NCBI RefSeq assembly: GCF_020697055.1
Contig: NZ_JAJFBP010000008.1
Location: 54,955-118,954 of the forward strand
From: Panacagrimonas sp.
Lineage (GTDB): Bacteria; Pseudomonadota; Gammaproteobacteria; Nevskiales; Nevskiaceae
DNA length: 64,000 nt
Direction of reading: 5' to 3'
Shown here: one piece after another, positions 56,059 to 63,933 of the stretch
Layout: each line of letters begins with the position of its first letter
How positions within the stretch are numbered: the stretch's first letter is position 1
Made by a program: the position numbers and the translations under genes
Notes under the pieces: model-generated
What the model was told of the DNA's origin: nothing
Seen by the model: only the letters and a program-made list of their open reading frames with translations
The model's database searches: none

Positions 56059-56310
56059 CGAGGGTCGCTCCGATCGGCAGAGGCGTGCGATCGGGATGTC
56101 GGATCGCACGGCAGCGCGAGGCTAAGCGCAACAGGCGATCGCGAGCCAGCGCATCGGGCGTCGCCGACCCTGGACCCAATGCGCTGTGTTCGACGAGCCG
56201 TTGGTGTCCTGGCGTACCGACCCGCGCGCCGGCGCCGGGAAAAATCCCGTTCGACGCCAGCGCGCACGATCCAGCCTCCCGGAAACGCGGGCGTGCACGG
56301 AATCGGACGA

Positions 56311-56541
56311 ATGAACCTGCCCAATCCGCAAGCGGACCCTCGACGTGCCCAGCAGTACTGGCGCGATCGGTTACCTGCAGCGCGGATCGCCTGGTATCGG
56401 CTGTCGATGGACGAGCTCATCCGGAGCGAGGGACGGGTCGATCAGCTTGCGGCGCTGGTCGAGGACCGCTACGGCGTACTGCGGGAAGAAGCAGCGCATC
56501 AGGTCGACAGTTTTTTTCGGCGGTACGCGTTGGTTCCCTGA
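56311..56541 (+). CDS. CsbD-like protein with a divergent N-terminal half
   Basis: A 76-residue protein. Its C-terminal 45 residues (WYRLSMDELIRSEGRVDQLA, LVEDRYGVLREEAAHQVDSF) follow the CsbD stress-protein pattern of W-x-L-(T/S)-D-(D/E)-(D/E)-L...G...L...I...YG...E-A-E..V. The first half (NLPNPQADPRRAQQYWRDRL) replaces the usual W-x-x-x-x-G-x-W-K-Q..GK segment. It may be a stress-induced protein; the function of the family is poorly known. Confidence 0.6.
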   Translation: MNLPNPQADPRRAQQYWRDRLPAARIAWYRLSMDELIRSEGRVDQLAALVEDRYGVLREEAAHQVDSFFRRYALVP

Positions 56542-56550
56542 ATCGCCGCG

Positions 56551-57288
56551 CTAGGGGCCGAGTCTGCAGCGGTCCTGCTGTCGCCGATACGGGCGATTGC
56601 AGTCCCAATCGTTGCCGGAGTTGTCGAGATGCGCGTTGGCGGGGATCGCAATCGCCGCGCAGCCGGAGCCGCTCGTCCGGAACCCGCGTTCGCATTCGAA
56701 GCCGGTCATGCCGTAGGCGGAGGACAGATAGCCGTTGGGCGGAATGACGATGCGCTGGCAGCGATCGGCGGACGGCTGATAGCCCCGTTCGCATGCCCAC
56801 CCCGTCGGCGATCTCGAATCGAGGTAGGCATTCGCGGGCACTGCGATGCGCTCGCAGCGTCCGGCGTTTTCCTGGTATCCGCGTTCGCAGGTCCAGCCCG
56901 AGCTCGAGTACCGATTCGCCGGAACCGCGTTGGCGGGCAGCTCGACGGCCACGCAACGATCGCCTTTCTGCAGGTAGGTTCGATCACAGGACCACTGGTC
57001 GCCGGAGAATCCGCTGACGAATCCGTGAGCAGGCGGCACGACCGGTCGGCACGTCTCGTCCACGAGACGATGCCCGTACTGGCACTCCCATCCGCGCCCG
57101 AAGTCGCGCTCGGTGAGGTAGGCGTTGTCGGGGACGGCGATGGGCTGGCACGTTCCATCGACCGTGCGAAAGCCCTTGGCGCAATTGCCGCCGCCGCTGT
57201 CCGCCGAAGCGGCCGGCGACATCGCGCACGTTGCGAACCACAGCAGGCCTGCGACGCAGGAGGCCAGGAAACGGACAGTCGGACGCAT
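56551..57288 (-). CDS. Secreted protein of seven cysteine-pair repeats
   Basis: A 245-residue exported protein (signal peptide LASCVAGLLWFATCAMSPAA, then SADSGGG). The mature part is seven tandem repeats of about 32 residues of the pattern (W/F)-x-C-x-x-G-(F/Y)-x6-C-x-x-(I/V)-x-(V/I)-P-x-(N/H)-(A/G)-x-(L/V). Examples are WTCERGYQENAGRC and WACERGYQPSADRC. Each repeat has two cysteines, suggesting one disulphide each. It may be an adhesive or protective surface protein. I cannot name the family. It is convergent with the CsbD-like gene, nine bases away. Confidence 0.78.
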   Translation of the reverse strand: MRPTVRFLASCVAGLLWFATCAMSPAASADSGGGNCAKGFRTVDGTCQPIAVPDNAYLTERDFGRGWECQYGHRLVDETCRPVVPPAHGFVSGFSGDQWSCDRTYLQKGDRCVAVELPANAVPANRYSSSGWTCERGYQENAGRCERIAVPANAYLDSRSPTGWACERGYQPSADRCQRIVIPPNGYLSSAYGMTGFECERGFRTSGSGCAAIAIPANAHLDNSGNDWDCNRPYRRQQDRCRLGP

Positions 57289-57561
57289 CGATGTTCTCGG
57301 GACGGGAGTCCGCATGCTGCAGGTGCGGGACGGCCGGACAGGTTACGGATCCGCCGCCCGGGGCTCCGTACGTCAGCGCACCCACTTCCGGTGCCGTCGG
57401 CGCCACGACGCGCCCCCGGGGGCGAAAGTTCGGTATCGAACGGACACCCGGTGGAGCGGGGGCTAGCGTGCCGTGCGACGCCTCACATCCGGTCCGGCCC
57501 GCTATCTGCTGAGAAGAAGCGCCGGGGTCGACCGATCGGGGTGCCCGATGGAATTCGCTGG

Positions 57562-58902
57562 ATGAGCCTTACCGAAAACGCCCTGCTGCTGCTGATCGCG
57601 GGGTTGCTCGTGCTGGTCAACGGATTCTTCGTCGCGGCCGAGTTCTCGATGGTCAAGCTGCGACATACCCGCGTGGAGGAACTGCGCCGCCTGCACGGCA
57701 TCCGCGGCCGGATCCTGATGCGGGTGCATGAGCAACTGGATCGGTACTTGTCCGCATGTCAGCTCGGCATCACGTTGGCATCGCTCGGCCTGGGATGGGT
57801 CGGCGAGCCTGCGTTCGTCACGTTGCTGGAGGGTCCCCTGGCTTCGATGGGTGTGACCGGCGATCCGGAACGTCTCCACACGATCGCGTTCGTCGTCGCC
57901 TTTGCGACGATCTCCTACCTGCACATCGTCGTCGGTGAACTGGCGCCCAAGTCGGCGGCGATCCGTCGTCCGGAGGCGACGTCGTTGTGGACGGCCGTGC
58001 CGCTGTACCTGTTCTACTGGGTCATGTATCCGTTCATCTGGATACTCAATGTCAGCGCAAATGGCGTGCTTCGCAGCGCCGGGCTTCAGGGCGGGTCGCC
58101 GCGTGGCTCATCCGAGGTGCCGTACTCGCACGATGAGCTGCGGATGATCCTGCACTCGAGCCGCGCAGGCTCGAATCCGCCGGACGAGGAGATCAGCCGC
58201 GTGCTGACCCACGCGCTGGAGCTGTCGCGACTACACGCCAGCGACGTGATGCGCACCCGGCGGGAACTCTCCACGCTGCGAAGCGACGCGAGTCATGCCG
58301 AGGTGCGGCGCGTCTTCCAGACGCTGCGTTACAGCCGCTATCCCTGTGTCGACGCCGAGTCGGGCGACATCCTCGGCGTGCTGCATCTGAAGGATCTGTT
58401 TCTCGAAAACCCCGGTCCCGACTACGAGGAGCGCCTTCGCCGTCACATCCGGCCGGTCGAACGGGTGCACGAGGACGAGCCGCTGACCACGCTGCTGCGA
58501 CGGTTCCGCCTCGGCGCCGCGCATCTGGCGCTGGTGAAGGACGACGACGATGTCGAAGTCGGCTTCGTGACGATGGAGGACGTGTTCGAAGCCGTGTTTG
58601 GCCGGATCACCGACGAACACGAAGGCGCGCGCGTGGCGGAGGTGAGCCGGGAGCCGCTGGTCCTCGAGGACGGCACGATCCTGGCGCGCGGGGACACGCC
58701 GCTGTTCCTGCTCGAACGCGTTCTCGGCGAGACCTTCACGCAGACCGAAGAGGTCAACACGGTCGCCGGGCTTCTCGTCGAACGACTGGGTCAGATGCCG
58801 GAGGCCGGGATGACGGTCGCGTTGGGCCCGTTCACCGCGAAAGTGCTGAGGCTGGACGGCAAGGCCGTCGGCTCGGTGCAGATCTCGCGCGAACCGGCGT
58901 AG
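57562..58902 (+). CDS. CNNM/HlyC/CorC-family membrane protein
   Basis: A 446-residue protein of the hemolysin-C/CorC/CNNM group, linked to magnesium or cobalt efflux. The DUF21 membrane domain (about 1-190) has LLLLIAGLLVLVNGFFVAAE, CQLGITLASLGLGWVGEPAF and YLHIVVGELAPKSAAIRRPE. A CBS pair (about 205-330) has SRYPCVDAESGDILGVLHLK and LALVKDDDDVEVGFVTMEDV. The CorC_HlyC domain (about 345-440) follows with ETFTQTEEVNTVAGLLVERL. The ATG at MSLTENALL is used; an in-frame GTG seven codons upstream is possible. Confidence 0.92.
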   Translation: MSLTENALLLLIAGLLVLVNGFFVAAEFSMVKLRHTRVEELRRLHGIRGRILMRVHEQLDRYLSACQLGITLASLGLGWVGEPAFVTLLEGPLASMGVTGDPERLHTIAFVVAFATISYLHIVVGELAPKSAAIRRPEATSLWTAVPLYLFYWVMYPFIWILNVSANGVLRSAGLQGGSPRGSSEVPYSHDELRMILHSSRAGSNPPDEEISRVLTHALELSRLHASDVMRTRRELSTLRSDASHAEVRRVFQTLRYSRYPCVDAESGDILGVLHLKDLFLENPGPDYEERLRRHIRPVERVHEDEPLTTLLRRFRLGAAHLALVKDDDDVEVGFVTMEDVFEAVFGRITDEHEGARVAEVSREPLVLEDGTILARGDTPLFLLERVLGETFTQTEEVNTVAGLLVERLGQMPEAGMTVALGPFTAKVLRLDGKAVGSVQISREPA

Positions 58903-59024
58903 CGGGACGCGGTCGGGCCGTTGGCGTGGGCTTCGAGGTCGCGCTGCGTGACCGCGCACCTGGGCCGGACGAGGCGGGCGAGCTGCTGGACCCGCCCAGT
59001 CGCACGGATCCGAGTTCCGGTGCT

Positions 59025-59068
59025 GAAACGAAAAAGCTCCCTGCCGCATTCATTGCGGGAGGGAGCTT
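59025..59068 (-). terminator. Rho-independent terminator
   Basis: AAGCTCCCTGCCGCA (59034-59048) pairs with TGCGGGAGGGAGCTT (59054-59068) with one mismatch. On the minus strand the hairpin is followed by TTTTTCGTTTC. It serves the small Pro/Thr/Val-rich gene that ends 68 bases upstream on that strand. Confidence 0.82.
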
Positions 59069-59135
59069 CGCCAGCGATGCAGCGAAAGGCGTCAGCCGGA
59101 TTCCGGTCGAGTCCTCGTGCTGCGAGGCGGGCCGA

Positions 59136-59405
59136 TTACTTCTTCTTTCGCAGGAGGTCGTCGGTGACCGGCGGCGTCACCGGAACGGTCACGCTCGGCG
59201 ATACGGTGGGCGACACGGTGGTCGTCGGCGCGACGGTCGGTGCGGTGTTGGGTGCGACGTTCGTGGTCGGCGCGACCGGAATGGCCGGTGCGACCGGGAC
59301 CGAAGGCGTCACCGGCGCGGTGACCGTCTGCGTCATCGCACTGGTGGCGAACAGCGAACCCATCGTGAATATGGAGGCAACGAGAAGCGGCTTGAATCGA
59401 GTCAT
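59136..59405 (-). CDS. Small secreted Pro/Thr/Val-rich protein
   Basis: An 89-residue exported protein. The signal peptide (PLLVASIFTMGSLFATSAMT) is followed by a low-complexity mature chain made of VAP, TAP, SPT and PVTP steps, and a basic tail (DDLLRKKK). No family can be named. An in-frame ATG five codons upstream is possible. A strong terminator lies downstream, so it is probably a separate transcription unit. Confidence 0.68.
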   Translation of the reverse strand: MTRFKPLLVASIFTMGSLFATSAMTQTVTAPVTPSVPVAPAIPVAPTTNVAPNTAPTVAPTTTVSPTVSPSVTVPVTPPVTDDLLRKKK

Positions 59406-59664
59406 GGTTTCAGTTTCCATTGGAACGGATGCTGGAGGGTCGCGTCGGATGACGGGCTCCACGAAGCGTCGCGCCGGGTCTTCGGATGCGTCGCGGATGC
59501 GACGGCAGTTGTTTCCGGTCCACGTGCTTCTCGTCGACGACCTTGCTGAACCCGATGGGCTTCAGTGCTGGCGACTCCGATGAATCCGTTGAATGAGCCA
59601 CGGTAGTGCACCCCGGTGTGCACGTCGGTTCGTTGCCGCACTTTGGTCTGTGCCCGCGGGGTGC

Positions 59665-60003
59665 TCAGCCACCGAAGGTCAGGTGAACGCGGGGCCGACC
59701 GTCCGGCGGCAGCTGGAGAAACCAGCCCTGGTCGCGAAGCGCGGCGATCACCGCGCGGGTGGACACCCTGGCCAGCACGCGGGCTTCGGTCAGGGACAAG
59801 GTCATCACCGGACTCAACGCGCCGATGCGCTTGACCAAGCCGGCCGGGAGCGCTTGGAGATCGAAGTGTTCCCGTACGTACAGGTACATCTGGTCCTGGC
59901 GTGCGCAGCGAAAGACCGTGCATGCAACGGAATCGGCGCCGGTGTCCGGTTTCGGCTTGCCCGCCGGATCTGCCGGCGCGGTGTCGTCGCGATGCGCGCT
60001 CAA
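59665..60003 (-). CDS. YcgL-domain protein
   Basis: A 112-residue protein whose core (about 27-105) matches the YcgL family pattern. CTVFRCARQDQMYLYV corresponds to the family start C-x-(V/I)-(Y/F)-R-S-x-(K/R)-x-D-(Q/E)-x-Y-L-Y-(V/I), and VIAALRDQGWFLQLPPDG to the end. The family's role is not known. A TTG start overlaps the stop of the HTH gene upstream (TTGA), so the two are translationally coupled. The N-terminal 26 residues are polar and probably disordered. Confidence 0.78.
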   Translation of the reverse strand: MSAHRDDTAPADPAGKPKPDTGADSVACTVFRCARQDQMYLYVREHFDLQALPAGLVKRIGALSPVMTLSLTEARVLARVSTRAVIAALRDQGWFLQLPPDGRPRVHLTFGG

Positions 60004-60260
60004 ACGCGGCCGCTCCGCTTCGGCGCGGGAAGCGGCGTGAGCCGCAGGTCCAGCGAAGCGCAGAGCGCCAACACTTCGCCGAACGAAGCGCTGCGATCAC
60101 CGCGCTCGATGCGCTCGACGCAGGAAGAGGTCAGCCCGGCGAGACGGGCCTGACGCAGCACGGTATAGCGGCGTTCGCTACGCGCGGACCGCAATGCGAG
60201 GCCCAGGCCGCGCAGGTCCGCAGTGATGGAGTGGGGCGGTGCGGGCGAACCAGCGGTCAT
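60000..60260 (-). CDS. HTH (XRE/HipB-like) DNA-binding protein
   Basis: An 86-residue protein with one helix-turn-helix domain (about 15-75): LGLALRSARSERRYTVLRQA, RLAGLTSSCVERIERGDRSA, SFGEVLALCASLDLRLTPLP. The pattern and small size resemble HipB-type antitoxins and phage-type repressors. No HipA-like gene is near. It is followed at once by the YcgL-domain gene with overlapping stop and start codons, and probably regulates its own operon. Confidence 0.8.
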   Translation of the reverse strand: MTAGSPAPPHSITADLRGLGLALRSARSERRYTVLRQARLAGLTSSCVERIERGDRSASFGEVLALCASLDLRLTPLPAPKRSGRV

Positions 60261-60343
60261 GTGAGCTCGAGATGCCGTCCGGGACGGGGCGGTGCCGATC
60301 GTAGCGCCGCAGCGAGCGAGTCGCGCCGTTCGGCCGGCGGCTC

Positions 60344-60640
60344 TTACTGGATCGACTGGGGATGCTCTCCACCGTGAACCATCACGTTCAGCACGTGATT
60401 GACGCCCGACACGCCGGTCGCCGATTCCGCGGCGCCGTGCCAGATCGAGCGCGACGCGACGAACCCGGTCAGTCGAACCGTCCCGCCGTAGCTGTCCACG
60501 CGCACATCCTGGGCGCCGGAGCCGAGATCACGATGCAGGGCCGCACGAACGCGCGTGTTCAGCTCCGAATCCGCGCCGCCCGCCCATGCCGGCGACATCC
60601 AGAGCGCTGAAACCAGCGCGACGCAGAAGAGGGAGTTCAT
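60344..60640 (-). CDS. Exported BON-domain protein
   Basis: A 98-residue exported protein with signal peptide MNSLFCVALVSALWMSPAWA and one BON domain (LNTRVRAALHRDLGSGAQDV, RVDSYGGTVRLTGFVASRS, ATGVSGVNHVLNVMVH). BON proteins such as OsmY are periplasmic and respond to osmotic or envelope stress. It is on the same strand as the HTH-YcgL pair but separated by 83 bases. Confidence 0.85.
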   Translation of the reverse strand: MNSLFCVALVSALWMSPAWAGGADSELNTRVRAALHRDLGSGAQDVRVDSYGGTVRLTGFVASRSIWHGAAESATGVSGVNHVLNVMVHGGEHPQSIQ

Positions 60641-60767
60641 GACGATCGATCCGAGAAAGTGGCCCGGCGTCGATCTTCGGCATCGGCAAACGCGTCGTCT
60701 GTGCGATGCAGCACCGGCGGTGCCAATCGCGGAGATGATCTTCAATTCGACGGCACGCGTGTCGCGG

Positions 60768-61580
60768 TCACAGCCGCGCGGCGGCGCTGGGAAGGTAGAG
60801 CGATATCGTCGTGCCGGCGCCGGGCGATGTGGTGACCTGCAGCGCGCCGTTGGACTGTTGAACGAACGCCTGCACCTGCGCGAGTCCCAGCCCCGTGCCG
60901 GTGCTGTCCGGCTTCGTCGTGAAATGCGGTTCGAATGCGTGGGCGAGCGTATCGGGCGTCATGCCACGGCCCGAATCGGCGACGCGGATCTCCACGAACT
61001 CGCGGCCGTCGAGGCGAAGGTCGGCACGGCGTTGTTCCGACAAGACCGTATTGAGCGTTGTCATCACGAGCGTGCCGCCACCCGGCATCGCCCGGACGCT
61101 GTTGATCGCCAGATTCATGATCGCGCGCTGCAGGTCGGATGCGTCCACCGTCACGGCCCAGGTCTGGGGGTCGCTGAACGTCTGGATCACGACGTTTTCT
61201 CCCGCGGACACCCTGACCAGATCGGCCACCTCGGCCAGAGCACCGGGCAGCTCGGTGCGCTCGGCAACCGGGGCTCCGAGGTCGAACAGGCGATGGGTCA
61301 GCTTGGCGGCGCGCCGCACCGCCGCTTCGATTCGACGGCTGATCTGCACCGTCTGCGACAGATCCTGCCCTCTGGCCTGCAGCGCGGCCAGCTTCGAGAT
61401 CACGTCGAGCAGGTTGTTGAGGTCGTGCGCAATGCTGCCTGCGAGCTCCGCCGCAGATTCGTAGACGAGCGGAGCGTCGGTCTGATCGGAAGCCCCCCGC
61501 GGGACATCGTTCCGGCTCGGCCGCGATTCGGGTTCGTCGTGAGATGGAGCGCACCACAGTCTGTTCGCGCGTAGTGCCAT
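60768..61580 (-). CDS. Soluble histidine kinase without an input domain
   Basis: A 270-residue protein made of a dimerisation/phosphoacceptor helix pair and an HATPase domain. The H-box is AELAGSIAHDLNNLLDVISK (His52), the N-box IMNLAINSVRAMPGGG, G1 VADSGRGMTPDTLAH and G2 TKPDSTGTGLGLAQVQAF. All catalytic residues are present. There is no membrane segment, PAS or receiver domain; the first 40 residues are polar. GGAGAG precedes the ATG. No response regulator gene adjoins it. Confidence 0.85.
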   Translation of the reverse strand: MALRANRLWCAPSHDEPESRPSRNDVPRGASDQTDAPLVYESAAELAGSIAHDLNNLLDVISKLAALQARGQDLSQTVQISRRIEAAVRRAAKLTHRLFDLGAPVAERTELPGALAEVADLVRVSAGENVVIQTFSDPQTWAVTVDASDLQRAIMNLAINSVRAMPGGGTLVMTTLNTVLSEQRRADLRLDGREFVEIRVADSGRGMTPDTLAHAFEPHFTTKPDSTGTGLGLAQVQAFVQQSNGALQVTTSPGAGTTISLYLPSAAARL

Positions 61581-61829
61581 GAGATCTCTCCGGGGCTCGC
61601 TGCCGCGCGTTCTCGATGGATGCGGCGGACGGCGGAAATTGCAAGAAAGGCCGCGGTCACGTCTGTTCGTCTTCGCACAAAGCATGCGCTGGCGGCGAAA
61701 TGCAACGAGCCCGGTCCGGAACGCGATCCGCGCGACAGCGAACCGACGCGAACCGCTGGCGCGCGTAGTGTCCGTCGTCCATGGCGCATGTCGGATGCAA
61801 ATTCGCAAACCGAGCGCAACGAGGTCCAC

Positions 61830-62084
61830 ATGAAGACGTTCGATATCGGAAGAACCGCGATACATCCCGCCCGCAAGCAGGAGCAATGGCTTTCGAGGGA
61901 TGGTCTGCGGCCCGTTCCCGGGTCCTCCAACCGGCCCGAGCGCGCGGACAGCGCGAACGACGCGACCGCATCGCCGCAGTCGAAGAACGACCTCGACGGT
62001 TCGCCGGCGCCAGCCAGAACCACGCTCACGCTGAAGGGCGTCGAACGGTCGCTGGCCGATCGGTCGTCCGAGGCGGCCCAGTGA
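61830..62084 (+). CDS. Small hypothetical protein
   Basis: An 84-residue polar, probably disordered protein that I do not recognise (MKTFDIGRTAIHPARKQEQW; the rest is rich in Ser, Ala, Asp and Arg). A GAGG ribosome-binding site precedes the ATG. It lies 42 bases upstream of a run of small membrane proteins. Confidence 0.5.
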   Translation: MKTFDIGRTAIHPARKQEQWLSRDGLRPVPGSSNRPERADSANDATASPQSKNDLDGSPAPARTTLTLKGVERSLADRSSEAAQ

Positions 62085-62125
62085 CCGGCTCGAGCCTGGC
62101 GTCCTGAAGGGGACCCCGGATCGTC

Positions 62126-62347
62126 ATGCCATTGCTTCTGTATTTGTGCGCGGTGGTGCTCGTCACCATTTTTCTGATCCCGGGGCCGGGTCGCCAGTTG
62201 ATCGGAGGACTGACGGGAACCGAGGCGGCCACCTGCGCCCTCGTGCTGATCGCGGTCTTCCTCGTCGCAGCGGTGCGGCTGGCGCTACGGCCTTCCATTG
62301 GACCCGTGGACAGGTGGTACCGCGGGTCGGGTGACAGCAAGCAGTGA
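62126..62347 (+). CDS. Small two-helix membrane protein
   Basis: A 73-residue protein with two hydrophobic segments (LLLYLCAVVLVTIFLIPGPG and ATCALVLIAVFLVAAVRLAL) and a short polar tail. No family is recognised. The stop overlaps the GTG start of the next small gene (GTGA). Confidence 0.65.
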   Translation: MPLLLYLCAVVLVTIFLIPGPGRQLIGGLTGTEAATCALVLIAVFLVAAVRLALRPSIGPVDRWYRGSGDSKQ

Positions 62348-62472
62348 ACGACGCTCTCGCGACCACCGCGCCCCATCACGAACACCCCGCGCTGGTCTGG
62401 GGCGCGATCGTGCTCGTCCTTCTGGCGGCACAGGTCGGCCTCGGGTGCGCTCTGTCGCTGGTGTGGCGGTGA
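62344..62472 (+). CDS. Very small single-helix membrane protein
   Basis: A 42-residue open frame starting with GTG on the stop of the preceding gene. After a polar N-terminus with three histidines (ATTAPHHEHPALVW) comes one hydrophobic helix (GAIVLVLLAAQVGLGCALSL). The overlapping start and membrane character suggest a real gene, but its size makes this uncertain. Confidence 0.5.
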   Translation: MNDALATTAPHHEHPALVWGAIVLVLLAAQVGLGCALSLVWR

Positions 62473-62521
62473 AGAGCCCATGCGCACCGGCGGCCGAGCT
62501 CTTCATCGATCGAGTCCGGGG

Positions 62522-62905
62522 ATGACGGACCGATCACCGCCGGTGCACGATCGAATCGACGTGGACGAACACTGGTACGGCGGGGCCCGGCGGGCAATCG
62601 TCGCGACGTGGGTGCTGCTGCTCGTGGTGCTCGCGCTGGGCCTGGGATTCCGCGAATACAGGCAACAGCAGGAGGTCCACGTCCTGCATTCGTTCACGTC
62701 GCAACTGGATGCCGAAACCGAATGGATGCAGCGATCCGCCGGAACGGCCGTGCGTCGCCCGTATGTCGATCGCGTCGTGACCGAGCGGGTTGCGGGCGGC
62801 AGCCTCGCCGCGTGCAAGGCACGGACGGGTCGCGACACCGACGAGTCGCTTTCGCGATGCCGGTCCGGTTATGAAGTGACGAGGATCGTCCGCGAATACC
62901 ACTGA
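62522..62905 (+). CDS. Single-pass membrane hypothetical protein
   Basis: A 127-residue protein with one membrane helix (AIVATWVLLLVVLALGLGFR, about 25-44) after a polar N-terminus and a C-terminal part with a coiled-coil-like stretch (YRQQQEVHVLHSFTSQLDAE) and two cysteines (ACKART, SRCRSG). Not recognised. A strong hairpin follows, so it likely ends the small-membrane-protein operon. Confidence 0.62.
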   Translation: MTDRSPPVHDRIDVDEHWYGGARRAIVATWVLLLVVLALGLGFREYRQQQEVHVLHSFTSQLDAETEWMQRSAGTAVRRPYVDRVVTERVAGGSLAACKARTGRDTDESLSRCRSGYEVTRIVREYH

Positions 62906-62932
62906 GCGATCGGTGCGATACCCGAACAGCCG

Positions 62933-62966
62933 AACGGCGCGATCTTTCGATCGCGCCGTTTCGGTT
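62933..62966 (+). terminator. Rho-independent terminator
   Basis: AACGGCGCGATC (62933-62944) pairs perfectly with GATCGCGCCGTT (62949-62960) around TTTC, followed by TTCGGTTCT. It lies between two convergent genes and may act in both directions, though the T-run is better on the plus strand. Confidence 0.72.
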
Positions 62967-62988
62967 CTGCGCGCCCGAGGGCGCGGGA

Positions 62989-63933
62989 TCAGTTGCTGAC
63001 CAGTACCGCGACGCGGCTATCGGTCCTCGTCTCCGGGCTGCCGAGGGAGCCGGTCTGGATCCGGTTGGGCGCCACGCCGGCGTTCACGAGCGCGGTACGC
63101 ACGTTGGATACCCGACGCGCGTTCGATCCATCGATGCCGATCCGGTACGACGGGTTCTGCGCAGCATAGGAGGCGATTTCTCCGGCCTTGCTCTGGTCCG
63201 CGGTCAGAATCGCGTCGCTGCCGCTGCCGAACGAGTAGTTCCGGTAGACGCTCCAGGTGCCGCCGCTCGCCATCGGCCCCTGTGCGCCGGTGGGTCCGAT
63301 CGCACCTTGGGGTCCGGCGCTGCCGGGGGCGCCGCTCGGCCCGCTGAGGCCGACCCGCTGCGTGCCGCCCTGCGAGCCGGTGGAACCTGTGGCGCCTTGC
63401 GCGCCGGAACTGCCGGTGGGCCCCGTCGGTCCGGTCGGGCCCACGGTGGTCAACCCGACGGCGCCGGTGCTGCCGACGACGCCCTGGATGCCCGCGGGAC
63501 CGACCGGGCCCTGGGGACCTGCAGGACCTGCGGTGCTCGATCCTTGCGCGCCAGTCTGTCCGGTCGCGCCCTGCGCGCCGGTCGGACCCGCCGGACCTGC
63601 ACTACCCGCACGACCAACGACCATCGAACCGGTCGCGCCGGTGGCGCCGGTGGGACCGGCGACGCCGGCAGGACCGGCCTGACCGGTCGCGCCCGCCGGT
63701 CCCGCGATCGACTCGCCGGGAGCGCCCGTGCTTCCGGTCAGGCCGCGTGCACCGGTGGCGCCGGCGGGGCCGGCCGGGCCCGCAGGGCCGACATAGCTGA
63801 TGGGTTCCGGCGGCGGCGCAGGCGGCGCCTGATAGACCGGCTGGTGTGTCCTTCCGCACGCGGCAACCAGGCTCGCGACGGCCGCGATCATCAACGGCTG
63901 TCTGATTCTGCGGAATATTGTCGAATGATTCAT
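62989..63933 (-). CDS. Collagen-like lipoprotein with OmpA-like C-terminus
   Basis: A 314-residue lipoprotein; the lipobox is SLVAAC with Cys26. A short Pro-rich stretch ([10 protein letters not shown]) leads to a collagen-like region at 49-221 made of six blocks of exactly nine Gly-X-Y triplets. The blocks are separated by IA, VV, TA, TV and QRV. Thr, Ala, Pro and Gln dominate the X and Y positions. The C-terminal 90 residues ([60 protein letters not shown]) follow an OmpA-like peptidoglycan-binding pattern, though somewhat degenerate. It could be an outer-membrane spacer or stalk linking the membrane to the cell wall. Confidence 0.85.
   Translation of the reverse strand: MNHSTIFRRIRQPLMIAAVASLVAACGRTHQPVYQAPPAPPPEPISYVGPAGPAGPAGATGARGLTGSTGAPGESIAGPAGATGQAGPAGVAGPTGATGATGSMVVGRAGSAGPAGPTGAQGATGQTGAQGSSTAGPAGPQGPVGPAGIQGVVGSTGAVGLTTVGPTGPTGPTGSSGAQGATGSTGSQGGTQRVGLSGPSGAPGSAGPQGAIGPTGAQGPMASGGTWSVYRNYSFGSGSDAILTADQSKAGEIASYAAQNPSYRIGIDGSNARRVSNVRTALVNAGVAPNRIQTGSLGSPETRTDSRVAVLVSN

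Noticed and set aside
59410..59601. A 63-codon minus-strand frame upstream of the Pro/Thr-rich gene
   Set aside because: No ribosome-binding site, no motif, and composition like a chance frame in GC-rich DNA.
63257..63682. Proline-rich plus-strand frame opposite the collagen-like gene
   Set aside because: It is the mirror of Gly-X-Y codons (GGC/CCG pairs) and not an independent protein.
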